Source: Prochlorococcus sp. scB243_495K23 (GTDB lineage: Bacteria > Cyanobacteriota > Cyanobacteriia > PCC-6307 > Cyanobiaceae). Taken from it: DNA of 64,000 bases. Positions 41,264 through 48,808 of the stretch are shown piece after piece. Positions within the stretch are counted from its first letter, which is position 1, and each line of letters begins with the position of its first letter. The stretch spans positions 62,001 to 126,000 of the forward strand of contig JFLW01000041.1 in the NCBI GenBank assembly GCA_000635495.1. The letters are read 5' to 3'. The translations under genes and the position numbers were made by a program. The notes under the pieces were generated by a model, which was not told the origin of the DNA, did no database searches, and was given only the letters and a program-made list of their open reading frames with translations.

Positions 41264-41548
41264 ATGACAAAGAGCTATTGGCTTAAGAAAATTTCAATTC
41301 CAAATGCTGATTTATTTCTGGAATATATAAGGACAGTATTGCCTTGGATTAAATCTGTGGGAGGAGTAATAGTAAAAAGGGATTTAATACAAGAATCAAC
41401 CTCAAATGAATGGGATGGAGGGCAGCTTGGATTAGTAATTGAATTCGAATCAAAATTTGCTGCTAAAAAAGCATTTTATTCTGAAGTATTTCAAAAATAT
41501 CTGCAGTCCAGAGATTTAATGGAACTTGTTACTATAAGTACTCTTTAA
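41264..41548 (+). CDS. DUF1330-family protein, 94 aa
   Basis: KSYWLKKISIPNADLFLEYI, GGVIVKRDLIQ, LVIEFESKFAAKKAFYSEVF and QKYLQSRDL match the dimeric ferredoxin-like DUF1330 family. ATG 41264 is preferred over the preceding TTG 41261. Function unknown. Divergent from the PAP/fibrillin gene with 78 bases between. Confidence 0.85.
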   Translation: MTKSYWLKKISIPNADLFLEYIRTVLPWIKSVGGVIVKRDLIQESTSNEWDGGQLGLVIEFESKFAAKKAFYSEVFQKYLQSRDLMELVTISTL

Positions 41549-41685
41549 AAAAATCAACAAATATCGACCTCACACAAACAACTTATAAGTATTTATTACT
41601 ATTAAATTATTTATGTAATATTTATAACTTCACTAGCAATAGCATATTTTGCAAAATTTAATTGTAAAAGTAATCCGTTAATCAA

Positions 41686-41865
41686 ATGAACTATTCAACA
41701 GAAAAAGATGATTATTTGATGACAACTCCATATACAAAGAAAATTCAGCAAAAATTTGAAAAGGTTAAATCTTTTTTAGAGCAAAATGGATTTAATCATT
41801 CATCAGAGAGCTTAATGCAAGATATAGTTAGCTCAGAAGAATATATTGCTAAAAATGGCTTATAA
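41686..41865 (+). CDS. Hypothetical protein, 59 aa
   Basis: MNYSTEKDDYLMTTPYTKKI then QQKFEKVKSFLEQNGFNHSS: soluble, helical, acidic. Convergent with the HliA-like N-terminus gene at 41869. No family recognised. Confidence 0.55.
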   Translation: MNYSTEKDDYLMTTPYTKKIQQKFEKVKSFLEQNGFNHSSESLMQDIVSSEEYIAKNGL

Positions 41866-41868
41866 ATA

Positions 41869-42048
41869 TCAGAATATATTCAGAGTCCTTAAATAATAAA
41901 AACCGCCTATTAGAAAAGGTAATAATATTCCAATAAATAAAAATATGGATTTCTTTGATTCGCCTTCTGATATGGGGTTAATTTCTGGTTCAATTGCAAA
42001 ACCATTTTGTCTACCACCGCTTTCGGTTGTATAACCTTTTTTATTCAT
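41869..42048 (-). CDS. Small membrane protein with an HliA-type N-terminal motif, 59 aa
   Basis: MNKKGYTTESGGRQNGFAIE then PEINP: the stretch G-G-R-x-N-x-F-A-I-E-P resembles the N-terminus of Synechocystis HliA/HliB (LNNFAIEP). Here it leads not to an HLIP helix but to a polar linker and a plain C-terminal helix (about residues 36-55). It may dock to the same partner as HLIPs, which is inference. Confidence 0.6.
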   Translation of the reverse strand: MNKKGYTTESGGRQNGFAIEPEINPISEGESKKSIFLFIGILLPFLIGGFYYLRTLNIF

Positions 42049-42133
42049 AAGAAAAATAATCTATGCAGATTATCTCATGTAAAAACTTATTTAAAAAAAT
42101 TTTTTACATTTAGAATTAAACTAATTTTAAGAT

Positions 42134-42268
42134 CTAATAATTGATTTCAATCTGAGATTTCAATTTGGCAGCTTTTTTTAAAAGACCTACAACTTCCTTA
42201 CGGCCAGTAGCAAACTCAGCCTTGTCAAGTAACTCGCTATATTTTTTTGTGATTTCTCTATGGTTCAT
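42134..42268 (-). CDS. ATGRKE-family small protein, 44 aa
   Basis: MNHREITKKYSELLDKAEFA then TGRKEVVGLLKKAAKLKSQI: the third member of the family seen at 7505-7639 and 9327-9464. This one is outside the island, in core genome. No AGATCGACT motif follows it. Confidence 0.72.
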   Translation of the reverse strand: MNHREITKKYSELLDKAEFATGRKEVVGLLKKAAKLKSQIEINY

Positions 42269-42354
42269 ATTGAGTATTATCATATATAAATTATAAAGTT
42301 ACTAAAAAAAGTTTTTGTATAAAAGATATCAAAAAAGAGTTTAAGTACCTTTAC

Positions 42355-42657
42355 CTATTTAAACCAACCTTTTTTCTTTGGTTTAATCTCTTCTTTAATA
42401 ACTTCTTTTTTTCTCCTAAATAATCCCTTTTTTTGGACCGTTAAATTCTCTTCAACAGGTTTAGATTTTCTGTTAAATAGGCCTTTTTTAGGTTCTTTTT
42501 TAATTGATTCTTTTTTGTCGGAAATCTTTGTTTTTTTAGGATTTGATTTTGAATTTTTGGGTTTGCTATCTGCAAATAAAGTTTGATATACAAAAAAACC
42601 AAAAACAGCAAAGAAGCCTAATGCCTGTACTAGAGCAGTTCCAAGATTATCAAACAT
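42355..42657 (-). CDS. Membrane protein with a KKGLF-repeat tail, 100 aa
   Basis: An N-terminal helix (about residues 8-28) precedes a very basic tail with three similar units: KKGLFNRK, KKGLFRRK and KKGWFK. The units are spaced by acidic patches. The stop of the Cys-rich exported protein gene upstream on this strand abuts its start (42658), so they are one operon. Function unknown. Confidence 0.68.
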   Translation of the reverse strand: MFDNLGTALVQALGFFAVFGFFVYQTLFADSKPKNSKSNPKKTKISDKKESIKKEPKKGLFNRKSKPVEENLTVQKKGLFRRKKEVIKEEIKPKKKGWFK

Positions 42658-42843
42658 TTAGGCCTCAACTTTGTATAGTGATTCTTTTTCTTTCGCTTCT
42701 ATACATTTTTTATCATCAATCAAGCATTCAATTTCTGCCTTCTTCTCAGTATGAGAACTGCAGCCACCTGCATTAGCATTAGATATCGAAAACAAAGTTA
42801 GTACCCCTAAAATTAAGGCGCATGAGGTGTTAATCGGTTTCAT
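42658..42843 (-). CDS. Cys-containing exported protein, 61 aa
   Basis: From ATG 42843: a signal peptide MKPINTSCALILGVLTLFSI ending NANA, then GGCSSHTEKKAEIECLIDDK and KCIEAKEKE. The GGC-x-x-H start of the mature chain recalls GGCKEHCG in the protein at 56475-56708. The upstream ATG 42879 is less fitting. Directly followed by the KKGLF gene. Function unknown. Confidence 0.65.
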   Translation of the reverse strand: MKPINTSCALILGVLTLFSISNANAGGCSSHTEKKAEIECLIDDKKCIEAKEKESLYKVEA

Positions 42844-42928
42844 GAGTTTTATTTTTATTATGGAAAAATAATTTCGCAATTGCGAAGATAATCTTGTCTT
42901 CTGCTAAAAGTATCCCCTTTTTATATAT

Positions 42929-43108
42929 CTATTTGTAGTAATTAACTAAATCGATAATTAATATGGCTAATAATGAAAAACCTAAAATGAAAGGTAAATA
43001 AGGATATTTATTTAAAATTTTGTTTAGTTGATTTTTCGATGTTTGTTTTTCCTTTTTCTTTTCTCTAGGTGGTAAGCCTAACTCTTCCCTTCTCTTAGCT
43101 TCTCCCAT
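42929..43108 (-). CDS. Hypothetical membrane protein, 59 aa
   Basis: MGEAKRREELGLPPREKKKE then a basic linker and one helix (about residues 38-55). The N-terminal GEAKRR-x-x-LGLPPR is a pattern I associate with small conserved cyanobacterial proteins. Function unknown. Confidence 0.62.
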   Translation of the reverse strand: MGEAKRREELGLPPREKKKEKQTSKNQLNKILNKYPYLPFILGFSLLAILIIDLVNYYK

Positions 43109-43234
43109 AATTTTTAAACTATTTATGACTATTCTATATACCTAGTATTAGTAGTGTATTGTTCTAGATTTAAATTATTAACAGTTAAATTAATTTAAAT
43201 TTTGGATATATTAAAAATATATAAAAAAAATTTC

Positions 43235-43342
43235 ATGATAGAAGTAGTTTGGTCAGTAAATATAATGATTGCAATTCTTATTATTGGTGTTGCCTGGGTT
43301 CTTTATTACATATTTACTTATGATCAAAAATTTACTTCCTAG
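43235..43342 (+). CDS. Small single-TM protein, 35 aa
   Basis: MIEVVWSVNIMIAILIIGVA then WVLYYIFTYDQKFTS: a one-helix protein 4 bases before the Nif11-type gene, suggesting cotranscription. Function unknown. Confidence 0.55.
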   Translation: MIEVVWSVNIMIAILIIGVAWVLYYIFTYDQKFTS

Positions 43343-43346
43343 ATAA

Positions 43347-43529
43347 ATGTCAGATAAAGATCTAAGTAATTTTCTAAAAAAAATAGAGCAACTTAATCAA
43401 ATTGCTGAGCTAATAAAAAATAATCCTAGTAAAAAGTTATCCCTTTCAAAATGCAAGAATCATGAAGAAGTAATTAGATTAACCACTGAATGGGGTTTTG
43501 ATATTGGTAAAAGGTGGGGAGAATATTAA
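43347..43529 (+). CDS. Nif11-like peptide, 60 aa
   Basis: MSDKDLSNFLKKIEQLNQIA, then LSLSKCKNHEEVIRLTTEWG and FDIGKRWGEY: the L-x-x-F-L-x-x-(I)-x-x(x)-L and A/T-x-(E)W-G-(F)-x(F/I) pattern fits the Nif11 leader domain used by RiPP precursors in picocyanobacteria (prochlorosins). There is no Gly-Gly cleavage site or Cys/Ser/Thr-rich core peptide, so it is a stand-alone Nif11 protein rather than a lanthipeptide precursor. No lanthionine synthetase is in this window. Confidence 0.68.
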   Translation: MSDKDLSNFLKKIEQLNQIAELIKNNPSKKLSLSKCKNHEEVIRLTTEWGFDIGKRWGEY

Positions 43530-43614
43530 TTAATTTTATTACCAGCATTATTAAAGTTGCCATCAACTTCAAATTAAATTCCTAAGATTAATTAGTATTT
43601 CTTGTATTGGAGTT

Positions 43615-44385
43615 ATGAAAGAAATTGGAGAGATAAAGTCATATATATATAAAATAGCTGCTGTTACGGATAGAGGGCAAAGATTAAATAAATTAATTTC
43701 TCCTATGTATGAGGAAAAAGCTAATGAAATGGATGAATTGATTGATGCTCTTAAAGACTTTAGTTTTGAAATATCAGAAAAATTATTGTCTGGAGAGTGG
43801 GAATTAATTTTTTCAAATGTTGAATTATTTCGAAGTTCTCCTTTCTTCCTTGCTATTGAAAAGGCATTAAATGATGAATTCAAAAGTAATCTTTTTTTTA
43901 AATTACATCAATTGCAAGTAGGATCCTTTGGCATATCAACTATTGGCAGAATTGCTCAAAAGATTGATTTTGACAAAAAAGAATTTATATCTACCTTTGA
44001 CACTACAATATTTGGGCTCACAACAATTCCTATCTTAGGTTGGTTCAAACTATTGCCTACTTTTGGTGGAAGAGTAATAACCCTAGCAAGTGATTTAGTT
44101 TTACGAAATAATTTACTTGATATGAACTTACAAAAGACAAAAGTTTCCAAAGTTGATGGACTTAATAAGATTCCATTATTTAGCGAACTACTTATGGATA
44201 GATGGTATCCAGTTAAAGAGGTATGGAATAAGTTACCTTGGAATAAAGAATCGCCAAATTGCCAGGTTTCAATCGTTTATTTAGACGATGAAATGAGAAT
44301 TATGCAGGATATGTATGGGTCTATTTTTATTTATATAAGGCCTTCAATTTCCTTGTTGAATTCAAATACAATCTCTAATGATTAA
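43615..44385 (+). CDS. PAP/fibrillin-like protein, 256 aa
   Basis: An N-terminal helix region is followed by LLSGEWELIFSNVELFRSSP, TFDTTIFGLTTIPILGWFKL and YLDDEMRIMQDMYGSIFIYI. The W-E-L-(I/L)-(Y/F)-(S/T) opening and late D-x-x-(M/L)-R-I strand are PAP_fibrillin features, as in the protein at 40643-41185. It lacks a signal peptide. Ligand unknown. Confidence 0.75.
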   Translation: MKEIGEIKSYIYKIAAVTDRGQRLNKLISPMYEEKANEMDELIDALKDFSFEISEKLLSGEWELIFSNVELFRSSPFFLAIEKALNDEFKSNLFFKLHQLQVGSFGISTIGRIAQKIDFDKKEFISTFDTTIFGLTTIPILGWFKLLPTFGGRVITLASDLVLRNNLLDMNLQKTKVSKVDGLNKIPLFSELLMDRWYPVKEVWNKLPWNKESPNCQVSIVYLDDEMRIMQDMYGSIFIYIRPSISLLNSNTISND

Positions 44386-44516
44386 TTAAAACACTGAATG
44401 ATAATTTTGTAATTTATAGAAAAAACCATTAAAAATTTATTTTAAAGATTAATTAATAAAAACATCTCACATCTTAAATACAAATAGTTTATGTTCATAA
44501 TGAACATTTTTTTATT

Positions 44517-44831
44517 ATGCTTAGAAATCAAGAAAAAAATTCAGTTGTTAGAGGAATATTCCTAATAGGAGGTTGGGGCTTAGGTCTAGACAGATTTTAC
44601 GAAGGAGATAAAAAAGGTGGCTTTTTATCAATCATTGGTTGGAGTATCACATTTTTTAGCTTTATCATTCTTAAATGTTCAGGTTATGAATATGTTGAGG
44701 GTGTGAAAAATTATTCAGATTATTCCCCTAACCCTTTAATAGTATTACCTTTACTCGCAGGAGCATATGGTGGCTTTCTAATAATTAAGAAGGCATTTAG
44801 ATTAGCAAAGCAATTTGAGAATGCTGAATAA
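44517..44831 (+). CDS. TM2-domain protein, 104 aa
   Basis: IFLIGGWGLGLDRFYEGDKK then GGFLSIIGWSITFFS is the TM2 domain (G-x-x-G-x-D-R-F-Y), two helices with a short loop. A third helix (about residues 71-90) follows. Function of the family is unknown in bacteria. Confidence 0.8.
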   Translation: MLRNQEKNSVVRGIFLIGGWGLGLDRFYEGDKKGGFLSIIGWSITFFSFIILKCSGYEYVEGVKNYSDYSPNPLIVLPLLAGAYGGFLIIKKAFRLAKQFENAE

Positions 44832-44849
44832 TAATACCAGCAGGCAAAT

Positions 44850-45011
44850 TCAAGATAATAATCCAGATCCTTTCAAATAAAATTTAAATAAAAGAATTAC
44901 TAAAAGGTTTACTATTGCTAAGGCTACCAAACCATTTCTATTTTTTACATCTAATTTCTTGACTAAATTAGAAAGATAAACGACTGGATTTTCTGGCTCT
45001 TTATTATCCAA
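44850..45011 (-). CDS. Small single-TM protein, 53 aa (TTG start)
   Basis: The frame LDNKEPENPVVYLSNLVKKL then DVKNRNGLVALAIVNLLVIL has a charged head and a C-terminal helix. The only start is TTG. It is 97 bases downstream of the acidic membrane protein gene. Intact frame; moderate support. Confidence 0.5.
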   Translation of the reverse strand: MDNKEPENPVVYLSNLVKKLDVKNRNGLVALAIVNLLVILLFKFYLKGSGLLS

Positions 45012-45107
45012 ATTTTATTTAAATATTAATTTGACAAGAAAATATCACAGTTTCATTTGAAGAATCAAAATTGTAAAGATGATTATCCAAAAAGAAATAA
45101 ATAATTT

Positions 45108-45482
45108 CTAACCCATAATTCCTGCATTTCTTAAAAACGCTTTACCCATATTGCCAATTACAAAAAATAGAGACAAATTAATTAAAAGGATTATTAATAA
45201 TGCCAACATTTTATAGTTTGGATTAGTTGAAATGCCATCAAATCCATTATTAAGAAATCTTTTAAAAAGTGATTTGTCAATTTTTGGTTTTTGTTGCTCA
45301 GAATCAAGTTTTACTTTTTCTTCTAAAGAATCTTGACTACTTGCTGTCTCTAGAAATTCTGTAAATGCTTTAACATTTTCTTCTTTTTTAATCCCCTCAT
45401 TAACATCTTTATTGTCTTCATTCAAATTGGGGGACGATTCGATTGAATTATTTTCCTCAGGATTAAGTTTTGAATCTTCCAA
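45108..45482 (-). CDS. Acidic membrane protein, 124 aa
   Basis: A Glu/Asn-rich, probably disordered N-terminal region (residues 1-68) is followed by a basic stretch and a C-terminal helix (about 91-112). Known cyanobacterial anchors with this layout exist, but no family is recognised. A terminator-like hairpin lies upstream on the same strand (45516-45551). Confidence 0.65.
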   Translation of the reverse strand: MEDSKLNPEENNSIESSPNLNEDNKDVNEGIKKEENVKAFTEFLETASSQDSLEEKVKLDSEQQKPKIDKSLFKRFLNNGFDGISTNPNYKMLALLIILLINLSLFFVIGNMGKAFLRNAGIMG

Positions 45483-45515
45483 ATTAGTATTAAATGCTAG
45501 GAGTATATTACACCA

Positions 45516-45563
45516 TAAAAAAAACCCACTCGATCAATTGAAGAGAGGGTTAGCTAAGGTTAA
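45516..45563 (-). ncRNA. Candidate short RNA or attenuator upstream of the acidic membrane protein gene
   Basis: On the minus strand, AACCC-CTC-type stem (45543-45551 with 45523-45531) is followed by a run of T. No minus-strand gene lies above it. A TATATATA near 45569-45577 would be a -10 about 10 bases upstream. A short terminated RNA or a conditional terminator for the gene at 45108 would fit. Confidence 0.35.
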
Positions 45564-45663
45564 AGTTCTTATATATATAGTAATTTATTTTAATTAAGTT
45601 TGCGGTTGTAGCATAATGACGTTTTAATTTAGATTAAATTCAAGGTGATTTTTTTTAGTAAAT

Positions 45664-45870
45664 ATGTTAGATGCGAATACTAAAAAAGCATGTAAAGATG
45701 ATCCCTCAATTAGAGAAATTAAAATTAGAAATATAGAACATGCTATTGAACAAGCAGAATTGATGATAAAAGAATCAAAAATGAGCCAAGAAGAATTAAT
45801 CTTCTTAAAGAGAAAAATATCGGACTCAAGACAGGATTTAGAAATACTTTATTTAATGAAAATTCAATGA
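45664..45870 (+). CDS. Hypothetical helical protein, 68 aa
   Basis: MLDANTKKACKDDPSIREIK then RNIEHAIEQAELMIKESKMS: heptad-like and charged, probably a coiled-coil hairpin. No family recognised. Confidence 0.6.
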   Translation: MLDANTKKACKDDPSIREIKIRNIEHAIEQAELMIKESKMSQEELIFLKRKISDSRQDLEILYLMKIQ

Positions 45871-45986
45871 ATATAAATTTTTTAATCTTTTAAAAGAATT
45901 GAATTTTTGCATAGAAAATTAATTTGTATATTTGAAGACTTATAAAGTTTAAAGAGAATGTAAGAATTTTTATAAATGTTCTAGTT

Positions 45987-46088
45987 ATGTCTAAAAATAA
46001 TCTATATATACCTTTAAAGGTTGTTCCGTACATCTTCATTTCAATTACTGCTATTGCAATAACAGCAGCTACATATGTAATTACTTAG
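45987..46088 (+). CDS. KVVPYIF-type one-helix protein, 33 aa
   Basis: MSKNNLYIPLKVVPYIFISI then TAIAITAATYVIT. It shares the Y-x-P-x-K-V-V-P-Y-I-F head and Ala/Thr-rich helix with the island protein at 5650-5760. This copy lies in core genome with no HLIP gene nearby, so it may be the ancestral form. Function unknown. Confidence 0.7.
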   Translation: MSKNNLYIPLKVVPYIFISITAIAITAATYVIT

Positions 46089-46152
46089 TTCTATAAGCTA
46101 TGTAAAGTTTTTAGATATTAAATAAATTAAAATATTTGTAATAACTAATTGT

Positions 46153-46395
46153 ATGAATAAATTCAAAATAGCAATTTTTACAATATTAATAATCATATTT
46201 TCCTTTATTGGGATTAAAAAATTAATTTATATAAATCAAGTTAAAGATTTAAAAAATAAAGAAGAATTATATTTAAATGAATCTATACGTGTTTTAGATG
46301 AATGTTTCGATCTAGAAAATAAAAATAAAAGAACTCTTAATAAATCAATTGAATTAATTGAGTATTGCTTAGAGGAATATGGATATAAAAACTGA
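46153..46395 (+). CDS. Hypothetical membrane-anchored protein, 80 aa
   Basis: An N-terminal helix (about residues 5-24) precedes a charged helical tail with ESIRVLDECFDLENKNKRTL and two Cys. It is 64 bases downstream of the KVVPYIF gene. Function unknown. Confidence 0.58.
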   Translation: MNKFKIAIFTILIIIFSFIGIKKLIYINQVKDLKNKEELYLNESIRVLDECFDLENKNKRTLNKSIELIEYCLEEYGYKN

Positions 46396-46522
46396 TTTCA
46401 AAACTTGAATGATGAATTTCCTTAATACTCCACTAATATGCAAATAAAAATTTCTTATCAATAATCTTCTAATGTTCCATAATTTTTTATTAATAATATT
46501 TTCCTAATTTAATTTTTTTAAA

Positions 46523-46930
46523 ATGACTAAAGTTAAATGTTCTTATTTAGGAAATTTAAACTGTGAGGCTATTCATCTACAATCTGGAAGTCTTATTAGA
46601 ACTGATGCACCTTTAGATCACTGCGGTAAAGGTGAAAGTTTTTCCCCAACTGATTTATTAGCAACATCTCTAGGTACTTGCCTGCTAACCATCATGGCAA
46701 TCAAAGCCAAATCGAAAGGATTTGATTTGAAAGGTATATATTTAAATATAGAAAAAGTAATGACACAAAATAGCGAGAGGAAGATAAAAGAACTAATAAT
46801 AGATATTTTCATACCTGAGAGCACTTCTAATGAAACTATTGATTTTTTGAAAAAAGCTTCCAAAGAATGTCCAGTTACAAGAAATTTATCTCAAGAAATA
46901 GATATTAAAATTAGTTGGCATCATGAATAA
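46523..46930 (+). CDS. OsmC/Ohr-family protein, 135 aa
   Basis: GESFSPTDLLATSLGTCLLT places the first reactive Cys at residue 53. KECPVTRNLSQEIDIKISW has the second (Cys116), the two-Cys signature of OsmC-type thiol peroxidases. It probably detoxifies organic hydroperoxides. 36-aa gene follows after 30 bases. Confidence 0.88.
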   Translation: MTKVKCSYLGNLNCEAIHLQSGSLIRTDAPLDHCGKGESFSPTDLLATSLGTCLLTIMAIKAKSKGFDLKGIYLNIEKVMTQNSERKIKELIIDIFIPESTSNETIDFLKKASKECPVTRNLSQEIDIKISWHHE

Positions 46931-46960
46931 ATCTCAAACAAAGTAATTTCATAAAAAATA

Positions 46961-47071
46961 ATGAAATACTTTATTGGAATAATCATTCTTTTATTTGGAA
47001 TTTATATAATGACAGACTTGGCATTAAAGACTAGGTATACAAGGAAAAGACTTTCAAAAGGAAAAAAATAA
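46961..47071 (+). CDS. Small single-TM protein, 36 aa
   Basis: MKYFIGIIILLFGIYIMTDL then a Lys/Arg-rich tail (RYTRKRLSKGKK). 30 bases after the OsmC-type gene. Function unknown. Confidence 0.5.
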   Translation: MKYFIGIIILLFGIYIMTDLALKTRYTRKRLSKGKK

Positions 47072-47145
47072 ATCCTATAAATTTTAATATTGCAGATTAA
47101 GGAAATAGATTTATTTTTGTACTGAGAATTAAGGCTTATTTTAGT

Positions 47146-47430
47146 TTATTTTTTTACTATTTTTTGGTCAATCAAACTAATCAAAGGGATCATGAAATTT
47201 ACATTTATTCCAACAGTGCACCATGTATAAATAATAAGAAAAAATATTTTTATAAATAAATTAGGGGGTAAGGTGAAAAATATTTTGAAAAAACCTCCAA
47301 TGAATAATACCAATATTCCAATTTGCAAAAGACCTTTGATTATCCATTTAACTCCATTTTTTTTAATATTTATATAAAACCAGAAAAAAACAAAACTAGA
47401 TAACAATAAATATATAAGATTTATGATCAT
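47146..47430 (-). CDS. Hypothetical membrane protein, 94 aa
   Basis: Three hydrophobic segments (about residues 3-21, 34-52 and 60-85) with a short basic loop (KKNGVKWIIK). No family recognised. Lone gene on the minus strand. Confidence 0.62.
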   Translation of the reverse strand: MIINLIYLLLSSFVFFWFYINIKKNGVKWIIKGLLQIGILVLFIGGFFKIFFTLPPNLFIKIFFLIIYTWCTVGINVNFMIPLISLIDQKIVKK

Positions 47431-47568
47431 CTTTTCAGAGAAAATCTAATAAATTTGCCAATATCAAGGCATGATGACAATTATCACTTTTTTATCTGCT
47501 AATTTTTTTTAAAAATGGAAAAATTATACAAAAAACAATAAAAATAAATTGTTTTTTTAACCTTTATC

Positions 47569-47952
47569 TTAAAACATTTTAGATTTTAGTAAATCAACTC
47601 TTTTTTGATTTACCCCCAAATCACTTTCTCCAACTCTTGATTCTGATCTTATTGATAAGATGTTTGATTCTGGTAGAAAGGATACTTCTAAGTCGTCTAC
47701 ATACTTCATCCATTTACTGGTTGCCTCAGCATGAAGATAATCGCCATCAATTTCTACAATCTCAGTTCTTGGAGTGTTTTCGATAAATGTTTTAATTTCT
47801 TCAAAAGGTTTCTCAATATTATTAACCTCCCATTCTTCTCGTACACAATGAGCAATCTCTACACAAGGTTTTAGTTCTATATGTGAGGCAAATGATGAAG
47901 AAGGGAATAAAAAGTTTGAACAAATTAAAATTGTTAAAAAAAGTATTTGCAT
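47569..47952 (-). CDS. DUF1499-family exported protein, 127 aa
   Basis: A signal peptide (residues 1-22, ends SSSFAS) precedes HCVREEWEVNN, TPRTEIVEIDGDYLHAEATS and SRVGESDLGVNQKRVDLL, the DUF1499 core. Family members are lumenal or periplasmic in cyanobacteria and plastids with unknown function. Single gene; two small RNA candidates lie upstream on this strand. Confidence 0.87.
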   Translation of the reverse strand: MQILFLTILICSNFLFPSSSFASHIELKPCVEIAHCVREEWEVNNIEKPFEEIKTFIENTPRTEIVEIDGDYLHAEATSKWMKYVDDLEVSFLPESNILSIRSESRVGESDLGVNQKRVDLLKSKMF

Positions 47953-48080
47953 TAACAGAAGAATTTAACAAATAATAATCTAACGAATTAAATTACTAAA
48001 TTGTAATGACGACCTAATTATTTTGGAAGAAAGCATATTTGTTTTTATATTCAGAATCTAATATTTATTTCTAATAAGCC

Positions 48081-48165
48081 CAAAAAAAAAGATCCCTCAA
48101 AGAGAGATCTTTTAAAATTGATTTAAATCAAGTGTTTCCTTGTTTCCACTGAAAATAAATCAATT
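48081..48165 (-). ncRNA. Yfr2-like small RNA candidate
   Basis: The minus strand shows a 5' hairpin (CAGTG with CACTTG, 48129-48151) whose loop is GGAAACAAGGAAA. An unpaired linker and a terminator follow (48091-48109, then nine T). Two hairpins joined by an unpaired stretch, with an A-x-GGAAACA loop, is the published Yfr2-family layout. The gene-free stretch 47953-48443 otherwise holds only the next element. Confidence 0.5.
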
Positions 48166-48246
48166 CCTCCTACACACAAATTTAATATCACACCTAAATT
48201 CAAAATATGTAATGCTTAATAGACCTCTATTTTAACTGTCACATCT

Positions 48247-48335
48247 CAAAAAAATACAAAAAGTACTCAATCTTTACGGCCGAGTACTTTTAAAGTTATC
48301 AGAAAAAAGTGTGTGAGGAGTTTCTGATGTTTTTA
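48247..48335 (-). ncRNA. Yfr1-like small RNA candidate
   Basis: The minus strand carries ACTCCTCACACAC (48309-48321), the hallmark unpaired core of Yfr1, inside a weak 6-bp stem (ATCAGA/TCTGAT, 48298-48328). A strong terminator follows (AAAGTACTC/GAGTACTTT, 48260-48290, then T-rich). As I recall, Yfr1 proper lies between guaB and trxA in this group, which is not the context here, so this may be a second Yfr1-type RNA. Confidence 0.6.
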
Positions 48336-48443
48336 ATCTACTCCGTAGGGAATTTAAAAGGCTACAGTATAAATTACTAATTATTTAAATCTTTCAGAAA
48401 AATTGGGCGTTGATGAAAAAATAATCAAAAACATAAAAAATTC

Positions 48444-48578
48444 ATGAAAAGCATTTACAAAAAAATCATTTTTATTATTTCATCAATTGCTCTTTTTTCA
48501 GTAATAGTAAGTGTTGTCAAATATTCGTTTACTTATATTGAAAATAATCCTGAAAAATACTTACCTACACAAAAGTAA
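48444..48578 (+). CDS. Small single-TM protein, 44 aa
   Basis: MKSIYKKIIFIISSIALFSV then IVSVVKYSFTYIENNPEKYL: a signal-anchor-like helix with a polar end. Stands after the small RNA region. Function unknown. Confidence 0.55.
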   Translation: MKSIYKKIIFIISSIALFSVIVSVVKYSFTYIENNPEKYLPTQK

Positions 48579-48655
48579 GACAAAAATTAAGTATAAATTC
48601 ACTTCAAAAAATCTATAAAGTGTCTTAAATATGATCTACATTGACAGCCTGAGTC

Positions 48656-48799
48656 ATGAAAATCAAAAACACTTCAGTTCTTAATCAGAATAATATTCAT
48701 TTAAGTCAATTTAAAAATAAGCATAAATATCAAATACTTGAAAATTACTGGAAGAAAAGAAAGAAAGAATGTGAAAAAAATCTTTCAAAATTTTGCTAA
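48656..48799 (+). CDS. Basic hypothetical protein, 47 aa
   Basis: MKIKNTSVLNQNNIHLSQFK then NKHKYQILENYWKKRKKECE: very Lys-rich and polar. It ends 9 bases before the Trp-rich exported protein gene. No family recognised; the frame is intact. Confidence 0.45.
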   Translation: MKIKNTSVLNQNNIHLSQFKNKHKYQILENYWKKRKKECEKNLSKFC

Positions 48800-48808
48800 C
48801 CGATAATT

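Noticed and set aside
43347-43529. Lanthipeptide (prochlorosin) precursor
   Set aside because: There is no core peptide with Ser/Thr/Cys after a double-Gly site, and no LanM-type enzyme in the window.
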